A DNA stretch of 64,000 nucleotides from Sphingomonas sp. TZW2008 (GTDB lineage: Bacteria > Pseudomonadota > Alphaproteobacteria > Sphingomonadales > Sphingomonadaceae), in contig NZ_BDJB01000001.1 of assembly GCF_002117915.1 (NCBI RefSeq), forward strand, positions 124,001 to 188,000. The letters are read 5' to 3'. Positions 22,860-32,031 of the stretch are shown here, piece after piece. How positions within the stretch are numbered: the stretch's first letter is position 1; each line of letters opens with the position of its first letter. Under the pieces are notes generated by a model that saw nothing but the letters and a program-made list of their open reading frames with translations, ran no database searches and was not told the DNA's origin. Both the position numbers and the translations under genes were made by a program.

Positions 22860-24575
22860 ATGGCAAACGCACTCGCCCCTTCGAACCCGATCATCGCCGA
22901 ACGCTTCGCCAACCCGCTGAAGCAGATCCAGGGCGTGTTCGCGCAGCCCGCAGTGCGCCGCGCCGGGCCGATGGCGCTGATGGTCGGGCTGATCGGCGCC
23001 TCCGCGCTCGCCTGGTCCGCGCTGTCGGGCGCGCCGCAGAAGACGCTGTTCAGCGGGCTGCCCGACGCCGACAAGGCCGCGGTGACCTCCGCGCTCAGCG
23101 CTGCGAGCATCGACAGCCAGATCGACGAGGGCACCAACGCCGTCACCGTCAACGAGGAGGATTACTCGCGCGCGCGGCTGCTGCTCGCCGGGCAGGGCCT
23201 GCCCAAGGCGGCGCCCGGCGGCTACGCGATCCTAGACCAGCTGCCGATGGGCGTCAGCCGCGCCGTCGAGGGCGAGCGCCTGCGCCAGGCGCGCGAGACG
23301 GAGCTCGCGCGGTCGATCCAGGAGATCGACGCCGTCGTCGAGGCGCGCGTCCACCTTGCGATGCCTGAGGCGAGCGTCTTCGTGCGCGACAATGCGCAGC
23401 CCAGCGCTTCCGTCGTCGTCAAGTTGCAGGGCGGGCGGGCGCTGTCCGACGCGCAGGTCCAGTCGATCATCAACCTCGTCGCCTCTTCGGTGCCCGGCAT
23501 GAAGCCCGAGGCGGTGACGATCGTCGACCAGATGGGCGCGCTCCTGTCGAAGCCGGGCGGCGTCGGCGAGAGCGGCAGCGATCAGCGCATCACGCTCCAG
23601 CGGCGGCTCGAGGACAAATATCGCGCGCAGCTGATCCAGCTACTGACGCCGCTCGTCGGCGCGGGCAATTTCACCGCCGAGGTGCAGGCCGACGTCAACA
23701 TGGACGAGACATCGGCGACGCGCGAGAGTTTCGAGAAGCAGGGTGTCGTGCGCGCGGAGACTGGCGCGTGGACGGGCAACCAGGCCCCCGGCAGCCAGGC
23801 GCCCGGCGGCATTCCCGGCGCGCTCAGCAACACGCCCCCACCGGCGAGCACGCTGCAACAGCCGCAGGCCGCGGTTGGCGCCGACGGTCGGCCGGTTCCC
23901 GCCGGCCAGGCGGTCGCCGGCGGCCCCGCACCCGACGCCAACAAGCAGTCCGATCAGTTCGCGCGTTCGTACGACTTGGGCAAGGAAGTATCGGTGACGC
24001 GCGCCGCACCCGGCGGGATCAAGCGCCTGTCGGTTGCCGTCCTGCTGCGCGATCCTGAAAAGGGCCGGCGCACCGCGGCGGAGATCAACCAGATCACGCA
24101 GCTCGTCCGCTCCGCGGTCGGCTTCGATCAGGCGCGCAACGATCAGGTGACGGTGATCAGCCGCAAGTTCGCCGGCAGCGACGCGGAAGAAGGCAATGGC
24201 CCGGCGTGGTACGACAATAACTGGCTGCCGGTGGTGGCGCGCAACGTTACCGCGATCCTCATCGCGCTGCTGGTGCTGCTGCTCGGCGTGCGTCCACTGC
24301 TCAAGACGATGACGAAGAAGAAGGACGAGACGGGCGATCCCGCGACGCGTCCGGGGCTTGGCCGCGCGATCGGCAGCGCCTCGGGCGAGGATGGCGACGT
24401 GAATGAACCGGGCGCTCCGGGCATGATCGCGGTCGCGCCGCCGGTGACGCTCGACGAGATCGAGGCCGGCCGCAATTATGACGAGCGGATCGGCGCGGTG
24501 CGCGGCTTCACACGCGACAATCCGGCGCGTGCCGCGCTTGCGGTGCGTGACATGATGAAGGCGCCGGCATTGTGA
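22860..24575 (+). CDS. fliF: FliF, MS-ring protein
   Basis: FliF forms the inner-membrane MS ring on which the motor and export gate assemble. The 571-residue protein has an N-terminal membrane helix (about 38-56), the ring-building YscJ-like domain (TLFSGLPDADKAAVTSAL ... DYSRARLLLAGQGLP, EARVHLAMPEASVFVRDN), a low-complexity periplasmic stretch and a second helix (NVTAILIALLVLLLGVRPLL). The C-terminal tail that binds FliG is present. The fliG GTG overlaps its stop. Confidence 0.95.
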   Translation: MANALAPSNPIIAERFANPLKQIQGVFAQPAVRRAGPMALMVGLIGASALAWSALSGAPQKTLFSGLPDADKAAVTSALSAASIDSQIDEGTNAVTVNEEDYSRARLLLAGQGLPKAAPGGYAILDQLPMGVSRAVEGERLRQARETELARSIQEIDAVVEARVHLAMPEASVFVRDNAQPSASVVVKLQGGRALSDAQVQSIINLVASSVPGMKPEAVTIVDQMGALLSKPGGVGESGSDQRITLQRRLEDKYRAQLIQLLTPLVGAGNFTAEVQADVNMDETSATRESFEKQGVVRAETGAWTGNQAPGSQAPGGIPGALSNTPPPASTLQQPQAAVGADGRPVPAGQAVAGGPAPDANKQSDQFARSYDLGKEVSVTRAAPGGIKRLSVAVLLRDPEKGRRTAAEINQITQLVRSAVGFDQARNDQVTVISRKFAGSDAEEGNGPAWYDNNWLPVVARNVTAILIALLVLLLGVRPLLKTMTKKKDETGDPATRPGLGRAIGSASGEDGDVNEPGAPGMIAVAPPVTLDEIEAGRNYDERIGAVRGFTRDNPARAALAVRDMMKAPAL

Positions 24576-25585
24576 GCGCCGAGATCCCGCTGCGAACCTT
24601 CACCGGAACGGAGCGCGCCGCAGTGCTGATGATGCTCGTCGGCGAGGACGAGGCGGCATCGATCCTCCAGAAGCTCGAGCCCGACGAGGTGCGCGAGCTG
24701 GGCCGCGCGATGTTCACCGTCGCCGATGTCAGCGAGGCGGACGTCGAAGGCGTGCTCGACGATTTCGTCGGCCGCGCGCGCGAGCGCACCGGCATCACCT
24801 TCGATCCGCGGCCCAAGATCGAGGCGGTGATGCACCGCGCGCTCGGCCAGGAGAAGGCGGAGAGTGTGCTCGCCCGTATCACCCCGCCCGAGGCGGCGTG
24901 CGAGATCGACCTGCTCGACTGGCTGGACGCGACTGACATTGCCGCGATGATCGAGAAGGAGCATCCGCAGATCGCCGCGGTGCTGATCGCCAACCTCGAT
25001 CCCGCGGTCGGCGCCCAGGTGCTCGAACTGCTTCCTGACGCGGCGCAGCCCGAGATCCTGCACCGCATCGCCAAGCTCGGGCCGATCACGCCGGAAGCGG
25101 TCGACACGCTGAAGACGATGATCGCCAACCGCTCGTCGGCGGGCGGGCAGGGCGCGCAGGTGAAGCTGGGCGGCACGCGCGAGGCGGCCAAGATCCTCCA
25201 GGGGGCGCGGAAGGCGACCGAGCAGCGTGTGATGCCCAAGCTGTTCAAGCTCGACAAGGAAACCGCGAAGCAGATCGAGGAGGCGATGTTCGTCTTCGAC
25301 AACCTGCTCGACATGGACGACAAGAACCTTGGCACGCTGATCCGCAACGTCGACAGCGACATCCTGACGCGCGCGCTGAAGGGCGTCGATGAGATCGCGC
25401 GCAACCGCTTCCTCGGCTGCATGTCGGCGCGCGCCGCCGACGGCATCCGCGACGAAATGGAAGCGCGCGGCCCGATGAAGCTGAGCGAGGTGCTCGAGGC
25501 GCAGAAGGTCATCATCCAGATCGCCCGCACGCTCGCCAAGGACGGCACGATCATGATGGGCGGCGGCGAGGACGATTATGTTTGA
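24572..25585 (+). CDS. fliG: FliG, rotor switch protein
   Basis: FliG links the MS ring to the C ring and contacts the stator. The 337-residue protein has the N-terminal FliF-binding domain (FTGTERAAVLMMLVGEDEAA), the middle domain (EKEHPQIAAVLIANLDPAVG with QVLELLPD) and the charged torque helix region (ELSARAADGIRDEMEARGPM-like: MSARAADGIRDEMEARGPMK). It starts with GTG at 24572 and ends eight bases inside fliH. Confidence 0.95.
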   Translation: MSAEIPLRTFTGTERAAVLMMLVGEDEAASILQKLEPDEVRELGRAMFTVADVSEADVEGVLDDFVGRARERTGITFDPRPKIEAVMHRALGQEKAESVLARITPPEAACEIDLLDWLDATDIAAMIEKEHPQIAAVLIANLDPAVGAQVLELLPDAAQPEILHRIAKLGPITPEAVDTLKTMIANRSSAGGQGAQVKLGGTREAAKILQGARKATEQRVMPKLFKLDKETAKQIEEAMFVFDNLLDMDDKNLGTLIRNVDSDILTRALKGVDEIARNRFLGCMSARAADGIRDEMEARGPMKLSEVLEAQKVIIQIARTLAKDGTIMMGGGEDDYV

Positions 25586-26309
25586 GGCGGCACAACCGTT
25601 CGTCGTCGGCCTGTCCGCGCGGCACGACGACGCCGCGCTCCGGCTGCAACGCGTCTTCGCCGACCGCCCGGCGGGGTTCGCACCGGCCGATCTGATCGCG
25701 CGGATCGAGAACGCGTTCGGCACCGAAGCCGGCCCGCGCAGCTATGCCCCCGCCGATCCTTCGGTGAACCCGACCGAGGGGTGGGACCCGCTCGATCCGA
25801 TCGTGACCGACGCGCCGTTCCTCGACCCGATCGAGGAAGCGCGGCGTGAAGGGTACGACGAAGGATTCGCCGCGGCGCAGGCAGCGCACGATGCCGCCAG
25901 CCGCCGCGATCTCGATCTGCTGGAAGGCGTGCTTGCAGCGCTCAAGTCCGACGATCGCATTGATCGCGACCGGATCGCCGCGCAACTGCGCCAGACGGTA
26001 CTTCATCTCGTCACCCGGCTGGTCGGCGAGGTTGGTATTTCCGCCGACCTGCTCGCCGGGCGGGTCGAGGCGGCGGCGGAACTGCTCGCCGATGCGTCGG
26101 AGAGTGCGATCTTGCGGGTCGCAGCCGCCGACGTGGCGCTGCTCGACGGGCGCCTGCCCGCGTCGATCTTCGCGGTCGGCGACCCGGCACTGGCGCGGGG
26201 AACCTTCGTGCTTGAGGCCGCGTCGACGATCGTCGAGGACGGGCCGGCGCTGTGGCTCGAACAGCTGACCCACGCGCTCGACAAGGTCGCGGTGCCCCCG
26301 GCCGCCTGA
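25578..26309 (+). CDS. fliH: FliH, export ATPase regulator
   Basis: FliH binds FliI and tethers it to the C ring and export gate. The 243-residue protein has a variable, proline-rich N-terminus, the motif EEARREGYDEGFAAAQAAHD typical of FliH, and a C-terminal V/A-ATPase E-subunit-like domain (LRQTVLHLVTRLVGEVGIS). The call is supported by its position between fliG and fliI with an eight-base overlap. Confidence 0.85.
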   Translation: MFEAAQPFVVGLSARHDDAALRLQRVFADRPAGFAPADLIARIENAFGTEAGPRSYAPADPSVNPTEGWDPLDPIVTDAPFLDPIEEARREGYDEGFAAAQAAHDAASRRDLDLLEGVLAALKSDDRIDRDRIAAQLRQTVLHLVTRLVGEVGISADLLAGRVEAAAELLADASESAILRVAAADVALLDGRLPASIFAVGDPALARGTFVLEAASTIVEDGPALWLEQLTHALDKVAVPPAA

Positions 26310-26350
26310 CCGGCCGATCGCCACCCGTTCGATCCCGCCAAGGACCCGCG

Positions 26351-27679
26351 ATGCTCAACCGCTTCACCGCCGATTATCTCGACGCGCTCGGTAATGCCGA
26401 TTTCCGGCCGGTGCCTCGAGTTGCCGGCCGACTTGCGTCGTACGACGGACTGCTGATGGAGGCGGTCGGGCTAACGCTTCCGGTCGGCACGGTGTGCCAG
26501 GTTGGTGAAAAAGGGGCGGGGGTTGAGGCGGAGGTGATCGGCTTCCGCAACGGTCGTACGCTGCTGATGAACCTCGGGGGGCCCGCCGCGCTGCTGCCGC
26601 AGATGCCGGTGCGCCCGACCGGTGCGCCGGGCGAGGCGGAAGTCGGCGCGGCGATGCTCGGCCGCGTCGTCGACGGCGCGGGCAAGCCAATCGATGGTAA
26701 GGGCCCGATCCGTGGCGCCGGAAGTTGGCCGCTCGCCGGCAAGCTGCAATCCCCGCTCGATCGCGGCCGCGTGCTCGAGCCGCTCGACGTCGGCGTGCGC
26801 GCGATCAACGGGCTGCTGACGATCGGCAAGGGCCAGCGCGTCGGCATCATGGCGGGCTCGGGCGTCGGCAAATCGGTGCTGCTGGGCATGATGGTGCGCG
26901 CGGCCAAGGCCGACGTCATCGTCATCGGGCTGATCGGCGAACGCAGCCGCGAAGTCGCCGACTTCCTCGAAACCAAGGTCGCCGGTGCGGCGCGTGATCG
27001 ATCGGTGGTGGTGGCGGTGCCGGCCAACCATTCGCCGGTGCTGCGCATCCGTGGAGCCCTGCGCGCGACGGCGATCGCCGAGGCGTTCCGCGACGAGGGC
27101 AAGAACGTGCTGCTCATCATGGATTCGCTGACACGCGTCGCGCATGCCGGCCGTGAGATCGGACTGGCGCTGGGCGAGCCGGCGTCGGCGCGCGGCTATC
27201 CACCCTCGGCGATCGCGATGCTGCCGAACCTCATCGAGCGCGCGGGCACCGACGTGAACACCGGCGGCGCGATCACCGCGATCTATACTGTGCTGGCGGA
27301 CGGCGACGACGGCAACGACCCCGTCGTCGATTCGGCGCGCTCGATCCTCGACGGCCATATCGTGCTGAGCCGCGCGCTCGCCGAGCACGCCGTCTATCCC
27401 GCGATCGACGTCTCCAAATCGGTCAGCCGTGTGATGACTGACATCGCCGATCGTGCGCACGTCCAAGCCGCGCGCGTGCTGCGGCGCCACCTCGCGACGT
27501 ACGAGGAGAACCGCGATCTGGTGCTGATGGGGGCATATCGCGCCGGCGCCGATCCCGCGATCGACGCCGCCATCGCCTATCACCCGGCGGTGATGGAATA
27601 TATTCGCCAGGACGCCGATGGCAGCGTGATGCTCGACGATGCGGTCGCCGAGCTGACCGGTGTGTTCGGCGATGGATAG
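26351..27679 (+). CDS. fliI: FliI, flagellar export ATPase
   Basis: FliI is the hexameric ATPase of the flagellar type III export apparatus. The 442-residue protein contains Walker A GSGVGKS at residues 169-175, Walker B (VLLIMDSLTRVAHAGREIGL) and the family segment EPASARGYPPSAIAMLPNLI, then ERAGT. The ATG at 26351 has AAGGA at proper spacing; an open extension upstream lacks family similarity. Its stop overlaps fliJ by eight bases. Confidence 0.96.
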   Translation: MLNRFTADYLDALGNADFRPVPRVAGRLASYDGLLMEAVGLTLPVGTVCQVGEKGAGVEAEVIGFRNGRTLLMNLGGPAALLPQMPVRPTGAPGEAEVGAAMLGRVVDGAGKPIDGKGPIRGAGSWPLAGKLQSPLDRGRVLEPLDVGVRAINGLLTIGKGQRVGIMAGSGVGKSVLLGMMVRAAKADVIVIGLIGERSREVADFLETKVAGAARDRSVVVAVPANHSPVLRIRGALRATAIAEAFRDEGKNVLLIMDSLTRVAHAGREIGLALGEPASARGYPPSAIAMLPNLIERAGTDVNTGGAITAIYTVLADGDDGNDPVVDSARSILDGHIVLSRALAEHAVYPAIDVSKSVSRVMTDIADRAHVQAARVLRRHLATYEENRDLVLMGAYRAGADPAIDAAIAYHPAVMEYIRQDADGSVMLDDAVAELTGVFGDG

Positions 27680-28088
27680 CAAGAAGCTCGCGCGGCTCCA
27701 CCGCGTGCGCACGCTACAGCTGGGCATGGCACAGGCGGCGGAAACGCAGGCGCGTGACCGTCTGGCGAGCGAGACGCAGCTGTCGCACCGGATCGCGCAG
27801 CTCGCCGCGGCGGTATCGCCCGGCGCCGGCGACGGCGCGGCGCTGTCATTCGCTGCGATGGCGCACTACCGCGACAAGCTGCACCGCACCGCCGAGGCGG
27901 CCGACAATCGCGTGCGCGCGGCCGAGGCCGATGCGGCACGTGCGCGCGAGTCGCGGCAGTCGGCGAAGCGTGATCAGACCGCTGTCGAGAAGCTGATCGC
28001 ACGCGGCGAGAAGGAAGCCGCGCTGCGCGCGATCCGTGCGCTGCAGGAAGCGCCGCCGTCGAGGAAGATCCGGCACGATCCTTGCTGA
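27672..28088 (+). CDS. fliJ: FliJ-like export chaperone escort
   Basis: FliJ is the coiled-coil stalk of the export ATPase and recycles chaperones. The 138-residue protein is predicted almost entirely helical with long heptad stretches (LHRTAEAADNRVRAAEADAA, SAKRDQTAVEKLIARGEKEA). Sequence identity in this family is low, so the call rests on size, coiled-coil character and the overlap with fliI. Confidence 0.8.
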   Translation: MDSKKLARLHRVRTLQLGMAQAAETQARDRLASETQLSHRIAQLAAAVSPGAGDGAALSFAAMAHYRDKLHRTAEAADNRVRAAEADAARARESRQSAKRDQTAVEKLIARGEKEAALRAIRALQEAPPSRKIRHDPC

Positions 28089-28130
28089 TCACCTCGCGGG
28101 TTCCATTCCGACGAGGCAGTGCGCCGCTTC

Positions 28131-29828
28131 ATGACGCCGATAGTGTTTCCTTCAAGCTTCAAGACGGGCGGCGCGCCGCCGCCCGGCGCGGGCACGCCTG
28201 CGCTGCCGGGCAGCTCGCCGCAGGGGCCAGCGGCAACGGGCTTCGCCGGCCTGTTCCCCGCGATCGTCACCCCCGTTATGCCGCGGCAGCACGATGCCGA
28301 TCCCGGCAAGGACTTGCCGGCAACGGGCAGCGACGACGCGGCGGCAAGGCCTTGGGCCGCGCCGCCCGAGTGGCCCACGATCTTCCCACCCCAAAAACCG
28401 ACCGCAGCCGGTGCGGCCAAGGGCGTTGCGCCGCAGCTCGTCGATCCGTCGGCTGACCGTGCCGCGATCGAGGATGATGCGTCGATCGGCGTGACTGCAA
28501 AGGACAGCGCCGCCACCAAAGCATCTACCGCCGATGCGGAAAGTGCGCCTGCCGAAACGCCGCTGGACGGAGCGATCGGCGGCAACACTGCAGTGGTCAC
28601 CCTTGTCCCGATCGCCCCAAGTGTGTGTCCTTCCCCGCCGACCTCGCATATCGAACCGGTCGAACCAGTCTTCGACAAGCCGGCCATGGGCGCCATCGCG
28701 CCGAGCGTCTGTCCGCCCGCACCCGAGTGGCACGTCGAGGCCGGCGAGCCGACGGGCGTGCCGTTCGTCGGTACTACGCCGGTCATGCCGATCGCCCCTG
28801 CCGCGATCGGCGGCGGGTCCGCCGATGCGCATGGGCACGTGGTGCCGCGTGCGCGCAGCGACGCGCGCGTCGCTACTTCGCCGCTCGCCGCCATCCCCGC
28901 TTCGCCCTCGCTAATCGCGTCGGGTATCACCGCAAATGCAGCGACGGTAGCAACCATGTCGGCGTCTGCCGCGAACGCCGTTGCCTCGGGATTGCCTCTC
29001 CAGAATACGCGTCCCACGCCGAGGGCGCAGCCAGTACCGATCGCTTCGCCGTCGCCCGCAGTAGCGCAGACGGTTAACGGCACGGTAGGAGTGCCGCCGA
29101 CAGCGATCGCGCTCAGTGACGCGGCGGTCGTCAGCGAGCCAGCGATCGCCGCCGAGAGAACGTCGATCCCGGCCAAGGACGGGCAAACGGCCTCTACACG
29201 CCCCGTCGCTGCGACCGTTGCGCTGCCGTCAGCCGATCAGCTCCCCACGCCGTCACGCGTCGCGCCGGCCGCGCAGATGTTCGCTGCCGCGATACAGCGC
29301 GCGGTCCGGGCCGACCGCCGCCCCGCAGAGCCCGCACTCGCGGCCCCGCTGCTAGGCGACGCCGCGCCGCTCGCGCTGCCGGCGGTCGCTGCCGCCGAGA
29401 CCAGCCGCCACGCGGCACTCGACATGGCACGCGCAAACTGGCCGGGCGCGATGATCGAGCGGATCGAACGGCTGCGCGATGCGGCCGATGCCGCCGACAC
29501 CAGCATCCGGCTGGTTCCCGACCGGCTCGGCGCGATCGACGTCTCGCTGCGCCGTGACGGCGATACGGTGGCGGTGCAGTTCACCGCACAAGCGGCCGAG
29601 ACGCGCCAGCTGCTCGCCGATGCGCAGCCGCGGCTGAGCGAGATGGCCGAGGCGAAGGGGCTGCGCCTGTCGCTGCACGCGGGCGACGGCGGGAGTGCAG
29701 CCGGCCAGTCGCAATCGCAGGCCCAATCGCAGCCGCAGCAGCAGCAGCGTGCCGCTGCGCCATCCATCAACCGCGCGCGGGTACCGTCGCCCGACGCCGC
29801 CGCCGCGGCGGCGGACCGCGTCGCGTGA
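28131..29828 (+). CDS. fliK: FliK, hook-length control protein
   Basis: FliK measures hook length and switches export specificity. The long N-terminal part is Ala/Pro/Thr-rich and poorly conserved; the C-terminal Flg_hook domain at about residues 450-530 is recognisable (RLVPDRLGAIDVSLRRDGDT, then VAVQFTAQAAETRQLLADAQ). Two related segments with IAPSVCP occur about 30 residues apart, each carrying a Cys. A Gln/Ser-rich tract (QSQSQAQSQPQQQQ) follows the hook domain. The ATG at 28131 is preferred, but a GTG at 28119 is possible because GAGG lies between the two. Confidence 0.85.
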   Translation: MTPIVFPSSFKTGGAPPPGAGTPALPGSSPQGPAATGFAGLFPAIVTPVMPRQHDADPGKDLPATGSDDAAARPWAAPPEWPTIFPPQKPTAAGAAKGVAPQLVDPSADRAAIEDDASIGVTAKDSAATKASTADAESAPAETPLDGAIGGNTAVVTLVPIAPSVCPSPPTSHIEPVEPVFDKPAMGAIAPSVCPPAPEWHVEAGEPTGVPFVGTTPVMPIAPAAIGGGSADAHGHVVPRARSDARVATSPLAAIPASPSLIASGITANAATVATMSASAANAVASGLPLQNTRPTPRAQPVPIASPSPAVAQTVNGTVGVPPTAIALSDAAVVSEPAIAAERTSIPAKDGQTASTRPVAATVALPSADQLPTPSRVAPAAQMFAAAIQRAVRADRRPAEPALAAPLLGDAAPLALPAVAAAETSRHAALDMARANWPGAMIERIERLRDAADAADTSIRLVPDRLGAIDVSLRRDGDTVAVQFTAQAAETRQLLADAQPRLSEMAEAKGLRLSLHAGDGGSAAGQSQSQAQSQPQQQQRAAAPSINRARVPSPDAAAAAADRVA

Positions 29829-29854
29829 TCAACAGCTTTCGGGGGAATTGAACC

Positions 29855-30508
29855 ATGAGTGAGAAGGAAGCGGCCGACGCGCCGCCCAAGAAGAAGGGCA
29901 AGATCGGCAAGATCCTGGTCATCGCGGTCGGCACGCTGGTGCTGGTCGGCGGCGGCGTCGGCGCGGGGCTCTATGCCGCCGGCTCGGGGCTCGTCGGCGG
30001 CGGCGGGCATGCCGCGGAGGATCCGAACACGCCCAAGCTCGTCCCCAAAAGCGAGCAGAAGCGCGCCGGCGAGGGCGGTGAAGGCGGCGGCGAGGGCGGC
30101 GGCGAAGGCGGCGGCGCATCCGAGGGCGAGGCCGAAGGAGGCGGCGACCACGAGGGCCTGCCGACACCGGAAGGTGCAGGCGGCGAGCGCTACGCCTCCA
30201 ACTATTTCGCGCTGGAGAAGGAGTTCACCGCGAATCTCCAAGATTCGGTGCACTTCATCCAGGTCGGCATCGCGGTGTCGACGCCGTACGACGACAAGGT
30301 CATCCAGAACATCAAGACCAACGACATCGCGATTCGCTCGGCGATCCTGATGGCGCTCGGCGACACGACCGAGGATCAGGTGTTCACCTCGCAGGGCAAG
30401 GCGCTGCTGGCCAAGCGGCTGGTGACCGCAATCAACACGACTTTGAAGCAGAAAGAGGGATTTGGCGGCGTTGGTAACGTCTACTTTACCAATTTCGTTG
30501 TTCAGTGA
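29855..30508 (+). CDS. fliL: FliL, stator-associated basal-body protein
   Basis: FliL is an inner-membrane protein that surrounds and supports the stators. The 217-residue protein has one N-terminal helix (ILVIAVGTLVLVGGGVGAGL), a Gly/Glu-rich periplasmic linker encoded by near-repeats of GGCGAGGGCGGC around 30070-30115, and a conserved C-terminal domain (YFALEKEFTANLQDSVHFIQ, then IRSAILMALGD). It is six bases upstream of fliM. Confidence 0.93.
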   Translation: MSEKEAADAPPKKKGKIGKILVIAVGTLVLVGGGVGAGLYAAGSGLVGGGGHAAEDPNTPKLVPKSEQKRAGEGGEGGGEGGGEGGGASEGEAEGGGDHEGLPTPEGAGGERYASNYFALEKEFTANLQDSVHFIQVGIAVSTPYDDKVIQNIKTNDIAIRSAILMALGDTTEDQVFTSQGKALLAKRLVTAINTTLKQKEGFGGVGNVYFTNFVVQ

Positions 30509-30514
30509 ACGGGC

Positions 30515-31453
30515 ATGGTTAACAGCCCGTCCACCCCCACGCCCGAGCGTCGCGAGCGCGCCCGGCCGCAGACCGTCCAGCCGGGCGGCCTGGGCCAGGC
30601 AAAGCTCAACCCGTTCGGCGACCTGCACACGCTGCAGCACCTCTCCGCGCGTCTCGCACGGGGGCTGCGCGGCGTGTTCGAGCCGCTGCTGCGTGAGGAA
30701 GTGCGGACGTGGGCCGAGCCGCTCGCGGTGCAGCGCTTCGCTGATTATCGCGCGGAGCGCCCCGACCGGCTGACCGCGTGGCTGCCGGTCGGCATGGACG
30801 ATCGCACCGCGCTCCTGGTGTTCGACGGGCGCTTCGTGCTCGAACTGCTCGACCTGTTCTTCGGCGGCACCGGCGCTGCCCCGGCGGAGATGCCGGCCGA
30901 ATTCTCGCCCGCGGCCGAAACGATGGTCGCGCGGCTGGGTCAGATGATTGCCGCGCCGCTGACCACCGCGTGGGAGCCGCTCGCGCGCGTCACCTTCACC
31001 GTCGGTCGGTGCGAGGCGAACGCCGCGATGCTCGCCGATTTCGACGGCGACGACGCGACGATCATCACGCGCTTCGGCATCGCGCCGGGCGCTGCCAAGC
31101 CGTCGTTCGTCGATATCGTCTACCCCGTTGCCGCGCTGAAGCCGCACGGCACCGCGCTGACGGGCAAGGTCGTCGCCAAGGCGGCGGCAGAGGATGCCGA
31201 GTGGCAGACCGCGCTGACCCGCGCGGCGATGAACATCCGCTTCCCCGTTCGCTCGGTGCTCGCCGAGCCAACGATCCGCTTGTCGAAACTGATGACGCTC
31301 CAGCCGGGCGACGTGATCCCGCTGAGCTTCGGCACCGAAGTGCCGGTGATGGTGGGCGGCGATCGGCTCGGCACCGGCACCGTCGGCACGTCGAACGGCC
31401 ACGCCGCGATCCGGCTCACCTCGCTCGCCTCTCTCGAAGGACTGACCCAATGA
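30515..31453 (+). CDS. fliM: FliM, C-ring switch protein
   Basis: FliM is the middle C-ring protein that receives the CheY-P signal. The 312-residue protein has the central CheC-like domain ([20 protein letters not shown]) and the C-terminal SpoA-like domain ([20 protein letters not shown]). The N-terminus lacks an obvious canonical LSQxEIDALL CheY-binding motif, so switch control may be modified. The stop overlaps fliN by four bases. Confidence 0.9.
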   Translation: MVNSPSTPTPERRERARPQTVQPGGLGQAKLNPFGDLHTLQHLSARLARGLRGVFEPLLREEVRTWAEPLAVQRFADYRAERPDRLTAWLPVGMDDRTALLVFDGRFVLELLDLFFGGTGAAPAEMPAEFSPAAETMVARLGQMIAAPLTTAWEPLARVTFTVGRCEANAAMLADFDGDDATIITRFGIAPGAAKPSFVDIVYPVAALKPHGTALTGKVVAKAAAEDAEWQTALTRAAMNIRFPVRSVLAEPTIRLSKLMTLQPGDVIPLSFGTEVPVMVGGDRLGTGTVGTSNGHAAIRLTSLASLEGLTQ

Positions 31454-31752
31454 ACGACATGAGCGGCGGCTTCCCGCCGCAGAACCTGGGCGACGGCGCG
31501 GTCGCGGCCAATTTCCGGCTGCTGCAGGACGTCGACGTCAAGCTGACGGTCGAGATCGGATCGACCAGCCTGACGCTGCGCGAACTGCTCGCGCTGGGCG
31601 AATCGAGCGTCATCGAGCTCGACCGGCAGGCGAACGAGCTGCTCGACGTCTTCGTCAACGGCACGCTGATCGGCCGCGGCGAGGTGGTGACGGTGGGCGA
31701 GCGCTTCGGCGTACGGATGACCGAGCTCGTCAATCCCGACAAGAAGAACTGA
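31450..31752 (+). CDS. fliN: FliN, C-ring switch protein
   Basis: FliN forms the base of the C ring and the docking site for FliH. The 100-residue protein is a single SpoA domain: [59 protein letters not shown]. Size and position after fliM are canonical. It begins with an ATG in the overlap ATGA at the end of fliM. Confidence 0.95.
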   Translation: MNDMSGGFPPQNLGDGAVAANFRLLQDVDVKLTVEIGSTSLTLRELLALGESSVIELDRQANELLDVFVNGTLIGRGEVVTVGERFGVRMTELVNPDKKN

Positions 31753-31761
31753 GCCACGCCG

Positions 31762-32031
31762 ATGCTGTGGTCCTACATCCTGAAGCTCGTCATCCTGCTG
31801 CCGCTCGTCTGCGGGCTGATGATCGGTTGCCTTTACCTGTGGCGGCGGCTCGAGAGCCGCATGCCCGGCCGCCCCGACACGCGGATGATCGCGGTCAAGG
31901 AAACGATGATGATCTCGCCGGGGCTGCGGCTCGCCGTGATCGATTTCGAGGGCAAGCGGTTGCTCGTCTCGGTCGGGCGCGGCGGGGTGAACCTCGTCGA
32001 TCGCGCCGACGCGCCGAGGACGCTGTCGTGA
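31762..32031 (+). CDS. fliO: FliO-like export apparatus assembly protein
   Basis: The 89-residue protein has one N-terminal transmembrane helix ([20 protein letters not shown]) followed by a small basic domain with the pattern [20 protein letters not shown] typical of FliO. FliO helps assemble the FliP ring. The family is weakly conserved; position directly before fliP with a four-base overlap is the main support. Confidence 0.8.
   Translation: MLWSYILKLVILLPLVCGLMIGCLYLWRRLESRMPGRPDTRMIAVKETMMISPGLRLAVIDFEGKRLLVSVGRGGVNLVDRADAPRTLS

Noticed and set aside
28305..28325. A sigma-54-like CCCGGCAAGGACTTGCCGG inside fliK
   Set aside because: The GG-to-GC spacing is nine, not ten, and it lies within coding sequence far from a gene start.
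30070..30115. Tandem GGCGAGGGCGGC repeats as a minisatellite or mobile element trace
   Set aside because: They encode the Gly/Glu-rich linker of fliL in frame and are imperfect; they are ordinary low-complexity coding sequence.
29237..31450. A 737-codon open frame antisense to fliK, fliL and fliM
   Set aside because: It has Arg/Gly/His-rich composition typical of antisense frames at high GC and overlaps three well-supported genes.
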